Positions 34,852 to 43,104 of a stretch of DNA of 64,000 bases are shown in pieces. Source of the DNA: Chloroflexota bacterium (GTDB lineage: Bacteria > Chloroflexota > Anaerolineae > Aggregatilineales > J027); the NCBI GenBank assembly GCA_024434115.1, contig QMIT01000001.1, forward strand, positions 1 through 64,000, written 5' to 3'. Positions within the stretch are counted from its first letter, which is position 1. The number at the start of each line of letters is the position of its first letter. The position numbers and the translations under genes are program-made. The notes below the pieces were generated by a model. That model had not been told where the DNA came from, made no database searches, and saw nothing but the letters and a program-made list of their open reading frames with translations.

Positions 34852-36181
34852 TTTCTGACGCCTTTTCCAATGTCTCCCATGCACGGCTCATCCAAAAATT
34901 ACAGGCTTCCCGACAGGGGATTGTGGTCGGGGTGGGGGGAGTATCATCGGCCCATCTCGGCTGACAAACACATTGACCGCAAATGTGAGTGACCAAATCG
35001 GCTAGGGCGGTTGGGTCCAAATGGGTCAATTGACGATAGTTTCCCGTTTGCCGTTCGAGTGTGGTAGCAAGTGGAATCGGCACGAAACCTCCATTTTTTT
35101 CATTTGCCCAATCCGCCAGTGCCCCCGGATAAATCGTTTCGATGATGGCAGGCAAACCGGACAAATTCGGCGGTTCAATTCGCCAACCGCGCGGCAAATC
35201 GCTTGAGGCCGCCAATGGCCGGAACGGATTTTCACGCACCACGCGGCGCAGGGTTGGCAAATCGGGGATGATTTGATGGGAAGTGTCGCCCCAAACTTGC
35301 ACCCCCTCCAACGTAATTTCCAATTCCCCGAATTTCACCCGTTTTTCGTAGGCCACCCATTCCAAAAATCTCTCGTGACCGACCTTTGGAAAGCCATCCC
35401 ATGTTGAGCCGTCAGATGGGGGATAAAGGGTCATGCCCGATTCGCGTACCAGTTCAAGGATGACTTCCCCCAGCGATGCTTCTACCCCCACCGGACGAGT
35501 ATAGTAGACCATCCGCTCTTTAATTTGCCCAGATGTCTGCCATTCCGCCAAGCCCAACGCTGCTGGCACATCAATGGTGGTATGCGAACCAAGCGCTAGG
35601 AAAAACGGTACGGCGATCAGGATGGGAGCATCTGTCAGACCATAAATGTCGGCGATGGCGGGGCTGTCGTCCAAATAGACGGCCTGCACTTGGGCGACGA
35701 TACCCCATTGACGCACCTGCTCGGCTTGTGCTTCGGTGGCCTTACGACTTTCGGGATTACGACGGGTGCTGTGCCCAATTACTGCCACCGCGACCTGCTG
35801 CCCTGTTACCCCCAACAATTGCAAGGCGTCCTCAATCCGCTGGCGCACCACTTGGCTTATATACGGGTGTTCGCTCAGAGTCGGGGTATAGCGGATGGTG
35901 CGCTCTCTTGGGGGTGGGGTGGGGTGGGGTAGGTTCATTTCAGTCGGAATCACCGTCTGCGTAAAATAGCCCTGTGCGGTAAACAGCGGCACAATCGTCA
36001 CGTCATCGGCTTCCAGCGTCCTCAATACCTGATGAAATGAAGGGGCTTCTTTCCAAAAGGCGGCAGTTACTTCATCGGCGACCCGCATGGCCCGCAAACG
36101 ATCCACATGTGACCAGACCACCCCGGCGGTTTCCGGCGTAATGTGTGAGCCATGCCCTGCTAAAATAATCGCAGTGCTCAT
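34844..36181 (-). CDS. Sirohydrochlorin chelatase, CbiX-DR2241 type with Fe-S motif
   Basis: A 445-residue protein. Two CbiX-like halves are visible (ILAGHGSHITPETAG at residue 6, VAVIGHSTRRNPES near 150), each with a His of the metal site. The C-terminal third resembles the DR2241 extension and ends with Cys401, Cys404, Cys406, Cys423 and Cys427 (ICGQCVCQ, PCREACNF), enough for an iron-sulfur cluster. It should insert Fe2+ into sirohydrochlorin to form siroheme. It overlaps sirC by four bases. Confidence 0.85.
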   Translation of the reverse strand: MSTAIILAGHGSHITPETAGVVWSHVDRLRAMRVADEVTAAFWKEAPSFHQVLRTLEADDVTIVPLFTAQGYFTQTVIPTEMNLPHPTPPPRERTIRYTPTLSEHPYISQVVRQRIEDALQLLGVTGQQVAVAVIGHSTRRNPESRKATEAQAEQVRQWGIVAQVQAVYLDDSPAIADIYGLTDAPILIAVPFFLALGSHTTIDVPAALGLAEWQTSGQIKERMVYYTRPVGVEASLGEVILELVRESGMTLYPPSDGSTWDGFPKVGHERFLEWVAYEKRVKFGELEITLEGVQVWGDTSHQIIPDLPTLRRVVRENPFRPLAASSDLPRGWRIEPPNLSGLPAIIETIYPGALADWANEKNGGFVPIPLATTLERQTGNYRQLTHLDPTALADLVTHICGQCVCQPRWADDTPPTPTTIPCREACNFWMSRAWETLEKASENG

Positions 36182-36831
36182 CTCATGCCCTCCATCAATA
36201 ATGCATCAAATAGCTGTCTGGCACTTGTGGAATCCCCCTGTCGCAATAAATCCAAAATCGGGGAGGCTAGAATTTTTTGCCACAGCGCCGCCCGTTCGGG
36301 TTGATTAAGGTCGCTGGCTCGTAGCCCTTCGCGTGCTTCGCCCATCCATTCAGCCAGTATTTCAACCTCCGGTCCTAAAATTGACTCGATTTGGGCCTTA
36401 AGATAGGCCGATAACGCCGCCGATGCACCCCCGCTGGCAATCCCCACCACAATCGGCCCACGCTGAATAGTCGCCATATTGGTGAAATCGCTTTGGGATG
36501 GGGCATCCACCACATTAACCAAGATATTCATTTGTGTAGCATCAACCGCCACCTGTTGATTGACAACCGGATTGTCCGTCGCTGCGATCACCAAAAAAGG
36601 CTTGATTTCGGTCAGGTGGTCGGGGTGATAGGCCACCCGGCGGATTTCGATTCGACCCGTATCCGACAATTGTTGTAGGGTCGGGTTAACCGCCGGGCTA
36701 ATCAGGCAAATTTGCGCTCCGGCATCCAGCAAAGTAGTGACTTTACGGGTGGCAACCTGACCCCCGCCCACCACCACACACCGCCGATTTTCGACCTTAA
36801 GCAGCACCGGATAGCCGTTCATGATGTTCAA
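36178..36831 (-). CDS. sirC: Precorrin-2 dehydrogenase (siroheme synthase N-terminal domain type)
   Basis: A 217-residue protein with the NAD-binding motif VVVGGGQVATRKVTTLLDAGA (about 19-39) and the FLVIAATDNPVVNQQV and VNVVDAPSQSDFTNMATIQRGPIVVGIASGGASAALSAYLK segments of CysG-type dehydrogenases. It oxidises precorrin-2 to sirohydrochlorin. It is the first gene of the siroheme operon, divergent from sulfite reductase, whose cofactor it helps make. Confidence 0.92.
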   Translation of the reverse strand: MNIMNGYPVLLKVENRRCVVVGGGQVATRKVTTLLDAGAQICLISPAVNPTLQQLSDTGRIEIRRVAYHPDHLTEIKPFLVIAATDNPVVNQQVAVDATQMNILVNVVDAPSQSDFTNMATIQRGPIVVGIASGGASAALSAYLKAQIESILGPEVEILAEWMGEAREGLRASDLNQPERAALWQKILASPILDLLRQGDSTSARQLFDALLMEGMR

Positions 36832-36876
36832 ATCCTTAATGAATAAATTGAATCTTTGTTCAAATTACCCAATTTA

Positions 36877-36904
36877 TTGTCTCGGTAGCGGAGGATGTTA
36901 TAAT
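36877..36904 (+). promoter_or_regulatory. Promoter for the sulfite reductase leader
   Basis: TTGTCT (36877-36882), a 16-base spacer and a perfect TATAAT (36899-36904). Transcription from about 36911 would include both Cys leader peptides and both terminators before the sulfite reductase gene. Confidence 0.55.
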
Positions 36905-36949
36905 GAGTTTTATTGAATACCAAAAAATCTGGTGAAACCAACCAAATCC

Positions 36950-37000
36950 ATGCACCCTGAATTCTGTCTGGCCTGTTGTTGTTCCATTTGTTTAACCTGA
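36950..37000 (+). CDS. Cysteine leader peptide 1 of the sulfite reductase gene
   Basis: A 16-codon ORF encoding MHPEFCLACCCSICLT, with five Cys codons of which three are consecutive. Its stop codon lies within a perfect hairpin (ACCTG, loop ACCG, CAGGT; 36995-37008), and an intrinsic terminator follows at 37047-37075. No good ribosome binding site is seen. Confidence 0.72.
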   Translation: MHPEFCLACCCSICLT

Positions 37001-37046
37001 CCGCAGGTGTGCATTCGGTTACGTTTGTTTTTTTGCATGACATCAC

Positions 37047-37075
37047 AAGCCTCGGTCAACATCCGGGGCTTTTTT
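37047..37075 (+). terminator. Attenuator terminator 1
   Basis: AAGCCTCGG (37047-37055) pairs with CCGGGGCTT (37063-37071) with one G-T pair, followed by a T-run to 37075. It lies between the two Cys leader peptides and in front of sulfite reductase. Confidence 0.85.
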
Positions 37076-37093
37076 GTTTAAGGGAGTTTTTAC

Positions 37094-37168
37094 ATGACCG
37101 CGCATTATTTCACCATCAATTGTTGTTGTACAAGCCATCCTCGCTATTGGTGTAGCCCCTGCGTGTAA
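37094..37168 (+). CDS. Cysteine leader peptide 2 of the sulfite reductase gene
   Basis: A 24-codon ORF with Cys at positions 10, 11, 12, 20 and 23 (TINCCCTS, YWCSPCV). A strong ribosome binding site AGGGAG (37081-37086) lies seven bases before the ATG. A weak inverted repeat spans its stop codon, and a second terminator follows at 37192-37220. It repeats the layout of leader 1, so the gene is behind two attenuators in series. Confidence 0.75.
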   Translation: MTAHYFTINCCCTSHPRYWCSPCV

Positions 37169-37191
37169 CGTTATCGCCTGTCACTTTTTCA

Positions 37192-37220
37192 AGACCTCGG
37201 ACTACCCACCGAGGTTTTTT
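37192..37220 (+). terminator. Attenuator terminator 2
   Basis: ACCTCGG (37194-37200) pairs with CCGAGGT (37209-37215), extended by A-T and G-T pairs at the base, then T6 and a further T-rich stretch. It ends 22 bases before the sulfite reductase start codon and shares the CCTCGG arm with terminator 1. Confidence 0.85.
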
Positions 37221-37241
37221 ATTTTTTGGGATGAGGACAAC

Positions 37242-38933
37242 ATGGCAAAAAAGAGCAACGAAATCATCAAGACCGAAAGTCGTGGATTATATGGCACTAT
37301 CGCCGAGGAACTTGCCAACAGCGAACGGTATTTCTCCGACGACGCTGAAAAAATTTTGAAATTTCACGGCATGTATCAACAAGAAGATCGAGATGCCCGC
37401 AAACGTGATCGTACCGCTGACCATCACCAATTTATGATTCGCTCCAAGATGCCGGGGGGACAATTGACGGCGGTCCAATACCTGACCCATGATGCTATCG
37501 CCGACGAATTTGGTAGTGGTACACTGCGTCTGACCACACGGGAGGCCATTCAACTACACGGGGTTTTAAAAGACGACATCCGCGACACTCTGCGCCGTCT
37601 CAATCATGCACTCGTCACTACGCTAGGCGCGTGTGGCGATATTGTGCGCAATGTCTTGGCCTGCCCTGCACCAACCGCCGACCCCCAGCGCCAAGCTGTC
37701 CAGCAGTTCGCCTTTGAAATCACCCGCGCCCTCTATCCACGCACCAACGCCTATCATCAAATCTGGCTGGACGGTGAGGAATTGATAGATGATCGGGTGG
37801 TCGAAGAACCGTTGTATGGCCCTACCTACCTACCGCGCAAATTCAAAATTGCTATCGCTTATGCTGGGGATAACTGTGTAGATGTCTATACCAATGATGT
37901 CGGCTTGGTGGCTATTTTTGATGACCAGCAGCGGTTGACAGGCTTTAATTTGTTGGCGGGGGGTGGCATGGGCATGACGCACAACAACGACGCCACTTAT
38001 GCCCGCCTTGCTGATGAAATTGGGTTTATCACACCGTTGCAAGTGGTCGAAACTGTCAAAGGCATTGTGACCATCCATCGTGATTTTGGAGATCGCGTTG
38101 ACCGCAAACACGCCCGTTTAAAATATATCTTGGCGGATCGGGGGGTGGAGTGGTTTCGACAGGAATTGGAAAGCCGCGTCGGTTTCCAATTTGAGGAAAT
38201 CCAACCCATGCCCGAATTCGCAGTGGATGACCATCTTGGTTGGCATGAGCAGGGGGATGGTCAGTGGTTTTTGGGTATCCCCGTCGAAAATGGGCGGGTT
38301 GTGGATCGTGGCAATTATCGCCTACGCAGTGGCCTGCGGGCGGTGATTGAGCAATTCAATTTGCCAGTGAGGGTGACGGCCCAACAAAATATCCTGCTGG
38401 CGGATATTGCCGAATCTGGGCGTGCTGATGTGGAAAGCCTACTGGCAGAATATCAAATTACCCAAGTGCAAGACATCTCTCCGGTGCGGCGACGTGGGAT
38501 TGCATGTGTGGCCCTGCCGACATGCAGCCTTGCCATTACCGAAGCTGAACGGGTGCTGCCGGGGGTGATTGATGAATTTGAAGATGTCCTTGCGGATTTG
38601 CATATCGCCGATGCCGACATTACGGTGCGGATGACGGGTTGCCCGAATGGATGTGCGCGACCTTATGTAGCGGAAATCGCGCTTGTCGGGCGCTCACTGG
38701 ACAAATACACCGTGTTTTTAGGCGGCAGTCCAGCCGGGACTCGTTTGGCGAAACCCTTTTTGGATTTAGTGCCTATCCGCGAAATTGTCCCAACACTGCG
38801 GCCCATTCTGGCGTTTTATCGGGATTATCGGCATCAAGGGGAGGCTTTTGGTGATTTTTGTACGCGAATCGGGTTTGATGTTTTGTCCAATCTGGTAGCC
38901 ATTGAGGGCGAGAAAGCATTGGGGAGCGATTGA
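37242..38933 (+). CDS. sir: Ferredoxin-type sulfite reductase (siroheme and [4Fe-4S])
   Basis: A 563-residue enzyme of the sulfite/nitrite reductase family, reducing sulfite to sulfide with six electrons. The four Cys ligands of the siroheme-linked [4Fe-4S] cluster are in CVALPTCSLAITEAER and TGCPNGCARPY (C-x5-C and C-x3-C). The N-terminal half holds LRLTTREAIQLHGV and the substrate-site region RNVLACPAPTADP. Nitrite reductase is a possible alternative by sequence, but the siroheme genes, sulfate operon and Cys leaders around it argue for sulfite. SD GATGAGGA precedes the ATG. Confidence 0.9.
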   Translation: MAKKSNEIIKTESRGLYGTIAEELANSERYFSDDAEKILKFHGMYQQEDRDARKRDRTADHHQFMIRSKMPGGQLTAVQYLTHDAIADEFGSGTLRLTTREAIQLHGVLKDDIRDTLRRLNHALVTTLGACGDIVRNVLACPAPTADPQRQAVQQFAFEITRALYPRTNAYHQIWLDGEELIDDRVVEEPLYGPTYLPRKFKIAIAYAGDNCVDVYTNDVGLVAIFDDQQRLTGFNLLAGGGMGMTHNNDATYARLADEIGFITPLQVVETVKGIVTIHRDFGDRVDRKHARLKYILADRGVEWFRQELESRVGFQFEEIQPMPEFAVDDHLGWHEQGDGQWFLGIPVENGRVVDRGNYRLRSGLRAVIEQFNLPVRVTAQQNILLADIAESGRADVESLLAEYQITQVQDISPVRRRGIACVALPTCSLAITEAERVLPGVIDEFEDVLADLHIADADITVRMTGCPNGCARPYVAEIALVGRSLDKYTVFLGGSPAGTRLAKPFLDLVPIREIVPTLRPILAFYRDYRHQGEAFGDFCTRIGFDVLSNLVAIEGEKALGSD

Positions 38934-38951
38934 CTTATCCCGATGGTTTTT

Positions 38952-38986
38952 GGGGTGAGGCATAGCTACTTGCCCCACCCCTTTTT
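38952..38986 (+). terminator. Terminator after sulfite reductase
   Basis: GGGGTG (38952-38957) pairs with CACCCC (38976-38981), with inner GGCA/TTGCC pairing, followed by five T. It ends the sulfite reductase transcript just before the convergent desulfurase gene. Confidence 0.75.
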
Positions 38987-38990
38987 ATCA

Positions 38991-40136
38991 TTAGGCGACG
39001 GCGACCCGCTGCAAATTTTTGACGGCGAGGGCGACGGTGCGGATAGTTTCGGCAATCTCTTGATGGGTGGTGTGAACACCTACCGTCAAGCGCAGACTGG
39101 CCGAAGCTAATTCGGGTGAATAACCCAACGCCAAAAGCACACTCGACGGCGCATGGCTACCCGCCTTACAAGCCGATGCACCACTTGCCGCGATGCCTTT
39201 GTTGTCGAGATAGCTAATCAGGAATGCGCCATGAATCCCTTCAAAAACAAAACTGGCATGAGAGGGCAGGCGATCATGAGGGTGTCCAGTCAAGATGGCC
39301 CCCGGAATGGTTTTGAGAATCCCTTCGATCAGGCTGTCTCGTAAATATTGCAAATGGCTAATACGGCTTTCAAATTCCTCATAGGCCAATTCGAGCGCCT
39401 TTGCAAAACCGACAATCAGCGGGGTGGCGTGAGTACCAGCCCGTAAGCCGCGCTCGTGTCCGCCACCTGTTTGGGTAGGCGAAATATCAATCCCATCACG
39501 GATATAGAGCGCCCCGATGCCCTTTGGCCCATAAAATTTGTGGGCGGAGAGGCTCATTAAGTCCACCCCTAATTTTTGGACATCTAATGAAAGCTGTCCA
39601 GCAGCTTGTACCGCATCGGTATGAAAGATGACACCCCGTTCATGTGCCAAATGCGCGAGTTCAGGAATGGGTTGAATTGTGCCGATTTCGTTATTGGCAT
39701 ACATCACACTCAACAGCGTGGTATCGGGTCGTAGAATGTCGGAGACTTCATCAAGTCGGACTTTCCCACACGGATCAACGGGCAGGACGCTGCATTCAAA
39801 GCCCTGATCGTCGGCCAGTTGGACAATCGTCTTGCCCACCGCGCCATGCTCAATCGCCGTTGTGACGAGGTGTTTACCACGTTTGCGATGGGTCCATGCC
39901 ACGCCGCGCACAGCAAGGTTATCACTTTCTGAGCCACCGCTGGTAAAAATGATCTCCTGTGGTTTGCAATTGAGTACCCCGGCGATGGTTTCACGCGCTT
40001 GTTCGATAGCAAATTGGGCTTGATGACCGATGCGATGCGCCGAAGATGCGTTGCCAAATACATTGGTGAAATAGGGCAGCATGGCTTCGACCACACGCGG
40101 GTCGGTAGGGGTGGTGGCGGAATAGTCGAGGTATAT
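38991..40136 (-). CDS. iscS: Cysteine desulfurase (NifS/IscS family)
   Basis: A 381-residue PLP enzyme that takes sulfur from cysteine for Fe-S clusters or thiolation. The start MIYLDYSATTPTDPRV is typical, the PLP Lys is in SLSAHKFYGPKGIGALY (near residue 200), and the catalytic Cys is in SGASACKAGSHAPSSVL (near 325). I chose the ATG at 40136, preceded by ATAGGAGAA; an in-frame ORF reaching 40274 would run through a terminator. A SAM-riboswitch-like element and terminator stand upstream, so it is not simply co-expressed with cysE. Confidence 0.9.
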   Translation of the reverse strand: MYLDYSATTPTDPRVVEAMLPYFTNVFGNASSAHRIGHQAQFAIEQARETIAGVLNCKPQEIIFTSGGSESDNLAVRGVAWTHRKRGKHLVTTAIEHGAVGKTIVQLADDQGFECSVLPVDPCGKVRLDEVSDILRPDTTLLSVMYANNEIGTIQPIPELAHLAHERGVIFHTDAVQAAGQLSLDVQKLGVDLMSLSAHKFYGPKGIGALYIRDGIDISPTQTGGGHERGLRAGTHATPLIVGFAKALELAYEEFESRISHLQYLRDSLIEGILKTIPGAILTGHPHDRLPSHASFVFEGIHGAFLISYLDNKGIAASGASACKAGSHAPSSVLLALGYSPELASASLRLTVGVHTTHQEIAETIRTVALAVKNLQRVAVA

Positions 40137-40163
40137 CATTGGAATTGTTCTCCTATCGTATAT

Positions 40164-40201
40164 AAATGAAAACCCACTCACAAAGGCATCTAGTGAGTGG
40201 G
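40164..40201 (-). terminator. Attenuator terminator ahead of the cysteine desulfurase gene
   Basis: On the minus strand CCCACTCAC and GTGAGTGGG form a perfect 9-bp stem (plus coordinates 40173-40181 and 40193-40201), followed by TTTTCATTT. It stands between the riboswitch-like element and the gene, where a riboswitch expression platform would be. Confidence 0.75.
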
Positions 40202-40247
40202 CGAACAATCCACCATTGAGTTGTTGTTGCCACGCCAAATCGTGACC

Positions 40248-40330
40248 ACATCTCCACTGGTGGTGGAAAGGCACCTTAAGCCATGAGGCCGAGGTTGCCG
40301 GACTCCCTATATGGAGCCACTCTTGATGCT
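40248..40330 (-). ncRNA. SAM-clan riboswitch-like element (SAM-I/IV type core)
   Basis: Read on the minus strand the element opens with GCATC and closes with GATGT (P1). It then has AAGAG as the P1/P2 joint, a GGCTCC/GGAGTCC stem (P2), the conserved block CCGGCAACC, a P3-like stem closing with AAGGTGCC, and a CCAC/GTGG stem (P4). GGCAACC followed by GGTGC and the CATCAAGAG opening are hallmarks of SAM-I and SAM-IV riboswitches. The P2 arm is shorter than in textbook SAM-I. A terminator follows 47 bases later. A covariance-model scan would decide. Confidence 0.55.
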
Positions 40331-40394
40331 TCGCAATTAAAATTAGCAGGCCAAGCGCGATTTGTCAAAAAACTCGTTTGGCGCATTCGCACAA

Positions 40395-41066
40395 TCAAAT
40401 GTGGTAGTCCATCACCGCCATTTCCTGTGTTAACAGCATATCGAGCGAGGCTTGCGATTCCAGCCGTTCCAGACGGGCGAAAATGAGATCAATTTTTTCG
40501 GAAATCACATCCGGCAGGTTGCCATGTTGAAAATCCAGCGGTTCGGGTAGGGCGGTGGGTTCAGCCCGCATGATGGGCTTGCCGGGGATGCCGACCACCA
40601 CTGAATGGGGCGGGGTATCTTTGATAACAACTGAATTCGCGCCGATCCGTGAGCCTTCACCAATCGTGATCGCTCCTAAGATTTTTGCGCCAGCCCCGAC
40701 GACGACCCGTGATTCAAGGGTGGGGTGACGCTTGCCATGTGTCAAACTGACCCCGCCGAGCGTTACCCCATGATATAGGGTGACATCCGCGCCAATCTCA
40801 GCCGTTTCCCCAATGACTACGCCCATGCCATGATCTATAAACAAGCGCGGGCCGATTTTGGCGGCGGGATGGATTTCAATGCCCGTTAGGAAGCGGCTGG
40901 TAGCGGCAAGCGTTTCAGCCAGAAACCGCCGATGGTGAATCCACAGCCAATGGGCGACCCGATGTGCCCAAATCGCATGGACGCCGGGATAAAACAACAC
41001 GATTTGTATCCAATGGCGGGCCGCAGGGTCACGTTCCAGAACTGAGCGGATGTCATCGCGGAACAA
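40395..41066 (-). CDS. cysE: Serine O-acetyltransferase
   Basis: A 223-residue enzyme that makes O-acetylserine, the carbon skeleton for cysteine. The left-handed beta-helix hexapeptide region runs from about residue 65, with [29 protein letters not shown] carrying the catalytic His and Asp residues. The start is TTG at 41066, eight bases after GGAGGA. It lies three bases after the cysK stop, so the two enzymes of cysteine synthesis are made together. Confidence 0.93.
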   Translation of the reverse strand: MFRDDIRSVLERDPAARHWIQIVLFYPGVHAIWAHRVAHWLWIHHRRFLAETLAATSRFLTGIEIHPAAKIGPRLFIDHGMGVVIGETAEIGADVTLYHGVTLGGVSLTHGKRHPTLESRVVVGAGAKILGAITIGEGSRIGANSVVIKDTPPHSVVVGIPGKPIMRAEPTALPEPLDFQHGNLPDVISEKIDLIFARLERLESQASLDMLLTQEMAVMDYHI

Positions 41067-41069
41067 GGC

Positions 41070-42002
41070 TTAGTCCTCCAAATGAGCGTACAGGGCAGTG
41101 GAGAGATAGCGTTCGCCAAAAGAGGGGATGATAACCACGATTAACTTGCCGGCGTTTTCAGGACGGGCCGCCACCTGCGAAGCTGCCCACACCGCCGCCC
41201 CAGAGGAAATGCCAACCAGTAGCCCTTCTTCGGTTGCCAAGCGACGGGCCACATCAAAAGCGTCATCTCCAGCTACCGTCACCACTTCATCATAAATGTC
41301 GGTATTCAAAATTCCCGGTACAAAACCCGCCCCGATGCCTTGAATGGGGTGTGGGCCTTTTTGTCCACCCGACAGGACAGGTGAGGCGGCTGGCTCGACA
41401 GCGACCAATTGAATCGAGGGTTTACGTGCCCTGAGCACTTCCCCAACCCCTGTAATTGTGCCGCCCGTGCCGATACCTGCAACCAGAATATCAATCTGCC
41501 CGTCGGTGTCGCGCCAAATTTCTTCGGCGGTGGTGGCGCGATGGATGGCGGGATTAGCGGGGTTCTCAAACTGCTGGGGAATCCAGACACGCGGATCGGC
41601 AGCGGCGAGTTCATTGGCTTTGGCAATCGCGCCAGCCATGCCGTTTGTCCCCGGTGTCAAGATGAGTTCCGCGCCATAGGCTCGCAATAGTTTACGACGT
41701 TCTTTGCTCATGGTATCTGGCATGGTCAAAATGAGCCGATAACCCCGTTGGGCACAGACCATTGCTAGGGCAATCCCGGTGTTGCCGCTGGTGGGTTCGA
41801 CGATGATGGTATCGGGTTTGATCTTGCCCTCCTGTTCACCCGCTTCAATCATGGCGACGCCAATCCGGTCTTTGACGCTGTGGGCCGGATTAAAAAACTC
41901 CAATTTTGCGACTATTTGGGCTGGCAAACCCGCTGTAACTTTGTTGAGCTTGACCAATGGGGTGTTGCCGATTAGCTCTGTGACATTATTTGCGATTTTC
42001 AT
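41070..42002 (-). CDS. cysK: Cysteine synthase (O-acetylserine sulfhydrylase)
   Basis: A 310-residue PLP enzyme that joins O-acetylserine and sulfide. The PLP Lys is in [16 protein letters not shown] (near residue 41), the substrate loop is [13 protein letters not shown] and the phosphate-binding loop [15 protein letters not shown]. The ATG at 42002 follows GGGAG. An in-frame upstream ATG at 42101 would add 33 residues encoded across an intrinsic terminator. A Cys-rich leader peptide precedes it. Confidence 0.93.
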   Translation of the reverse strand: MKIANNVTELIGNTPLVKLNKVTAGLPAQIVAKLEFFNPAHSVKDRIGVAMIEAGEQEGKIKPDTIIVEPTSGNTGIALAMVCAQRGYRLILTMPDTMSKERRKLLRAYGAELILTPGTNGMAGAIAKANELAAADPRVWIPQQFENPANPAIHRATTAEEIWRDTDGQIDILVAGIGTGGTITGVGEVLRARKPSIQLVAVEPAASPVLSGGQKGPHPIQGIGAGFVPGILNTDIYDEVVTVAGDDAFDVARRLATEEGLLVGISSGAAVWAASQVAARPENAGKLIVVIIPSFGERYLSTALYAHLED

Positions 42003-42030
42003 AGGGTCTCCCAATTTACCGAACGCTAGA

Positions 42031-42064
42031 AAATAAAAACGAGCCACCCATTTTTGAGTGGCCC
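42031..42064 (-). terminator. Attenuator terminator ahead of cysK
   Basis: On the minus strand GGGCCACTC (42056-42064) pairs with GGGTGGCTC (42041-42049) through nine pairs including G-T, then GTTTTTATTTT. It lies between the Cys leader peptide and the cysK start. Confidence 0.8.
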
Positions 42065-42097
42065 GCTGTTTACCGATGATTGTCCAATCAGCAATAT

Positions 42098-42166
42098 TCA
42101 TCCCACCCGTCGGGTGCGTCTGGTGTCACTTTCACAAGAACACATACAGAAGATTTGATGAACCAT
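42098..42166 (-). CDS. Cysteine leader peptide of cysK-cysE
   Basis: A 22-codon ORF whose Cys codons stand at positions 7, 9 and 11 ([11 protein letters not shown]), followed by an Arg-rich tail (TRRTRRVG). A CACCC/GGGTG hairpin (42104-42116) covers the last codons, and a terminator follows at 42031-42064. Its stop overlaps an ATG at 42101 that is in frame with cysK, so both attenuation and translational coupling are possible. Confidence 0.7.
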   Translation of the reverse strand: MVHQIFCMCSCESDTRRTRRVG

Positions 42167-42270
42167 GCTGTTTATGAGATTAGATTTGCTTGACTTGTCG
42201 CATTGAGTGTATAGGAGGGATGCCCTATCACCAATTGTGCTTATCATCCAAATCGCCCGCCCTCGATTTG

Positions 42271-43104
42271 TTAAACTTGGTCGCGCCACGAGTATTGGGG
42301 GGTATAACCAAGCTGCTGATGGGCTTTCTGGATACTCAACAAGGTTTCAAAATCTCCCACACCGTCACGCAAAGGAACATTTGGAAATACCTCGGCCATT
42401 AGGTCACGATTGGGGCGATTCATCACCGTGTCGGCGGCGGCGATGATAAAGGCATCCGCCCCCTGAATCGTGGACTCTAATCCAAGACGACAGCTTTGGG
42501 CGACATCACGGGCATCCACATAGCCCCATAGATTCCATTTGCGCAGGCGGGCATCCGGCCAAAAACTGGGAAAACGCTGATAATCGTGCGGCTCCATGAC
42601 ATTCGATAGCCGTAATCCAATGATGGGCAGACCACTCCATCGGTTAAATTGTCGTGCCAATTCTTCACCTAGCACTTTTGAAACGGCGTAACTCGTTTCG
42701 GGGTAGAGTGGGTGAGCCTCATCAATTGGGGCATAGGCAGGCTGTACACGATCAAATGGGAGGCCCAACGTTGTTTCGCTGGAAGCCCACACCACGCGCT
42801 CTAGGCCCAGTGTGACGGCGGCGCTAAAAACATTATAGGTACTGGTGATGTTGACTCGAAAGGTGACTTCGGGCGTGGACAAGCCGGGAGCAGGAATGGC
42901 GGCGAGATGTACCACTGCTTCAGCACCATGCAAAGCCTCGATGGTCTGTCCTAAGTCGGTGAGATCAGCCCGCAAAAAGGGTGCGATGGGGCTGGCTGAG
43001 GGCAGCACATCCACATTCAGTACCTCATAGCCATGCTCAAGCAAATCACGCACGACGGCCCGACCCGCTTTACCGCTGCCGCCTGTCACCACGACTTTTT
43101 TCAT
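42271..43104 (-). CDS. NAD(P)-dependent epimerase/dehydratase family oxidoreductase
   Basis: A 277-residue extended short-chain dehydrogenase with the Rossmann motif GGSGKAGRAV (residues 8-17), the catalytic YAVSK near residue 140, and WASSETTLG carrying the conserved Ser. The short length and GxxGxxG form resemble uronate dehydrogenase-like members, but the substrate is not clear. It lies downstream of a divergent phosphonate transporter and upstream of the cysK leader on the same strand without obvious link to either. Confidence 0.85.
   Translation of the reverse strand: MKKVVVTGGSGKAGRAVVRDLLEHGYEVLNVDVLPSASPIAPFLRADLTDLGQTIEALHGAEAVVHLAAIPAPGLSTPEVTFRVNITSTYNVFSAAVTLGLERVVWASSETTLGLPFDRVQPAYAPIDEAHPLYPETSYAVSKVLGEELARQFNRWSGLPIIGLRLSNVMEPHDYQRFPSFWPDARLRKWNLWGYVDARDVAQSCRLGLESTIQGADAFIIAAADTVMNRPNRDLMAEVFPNVPLRDGVGDFETLLSIQKAHQQLGYTPQYSWRDQV

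Noticed and set aside
40137-40274. Extended cysteine desulfurase N-terminus
   Set aside because: The in-frame extension runs through the terminator and part of the riboswitch-like element; MIYLDYSATT is the normal start.
40164-40330. T-box leader for the desulfurase gene
   Set aside because: A GGTGG segment and terminator recall a T-box, but no AGGGTGGNACCGCG block or Stem I specifier loop was found, while the GGCAACC and GGTGC blocks fit the SAM clan.
42003-42101. Extended CysK N-terminus from ATG 42101
   Set aside because: The extension is encoded by the terminator stem and has no similarity to CysK; GGGAG precedes the ATG at 42002. Kept only as an alternative in the finding.
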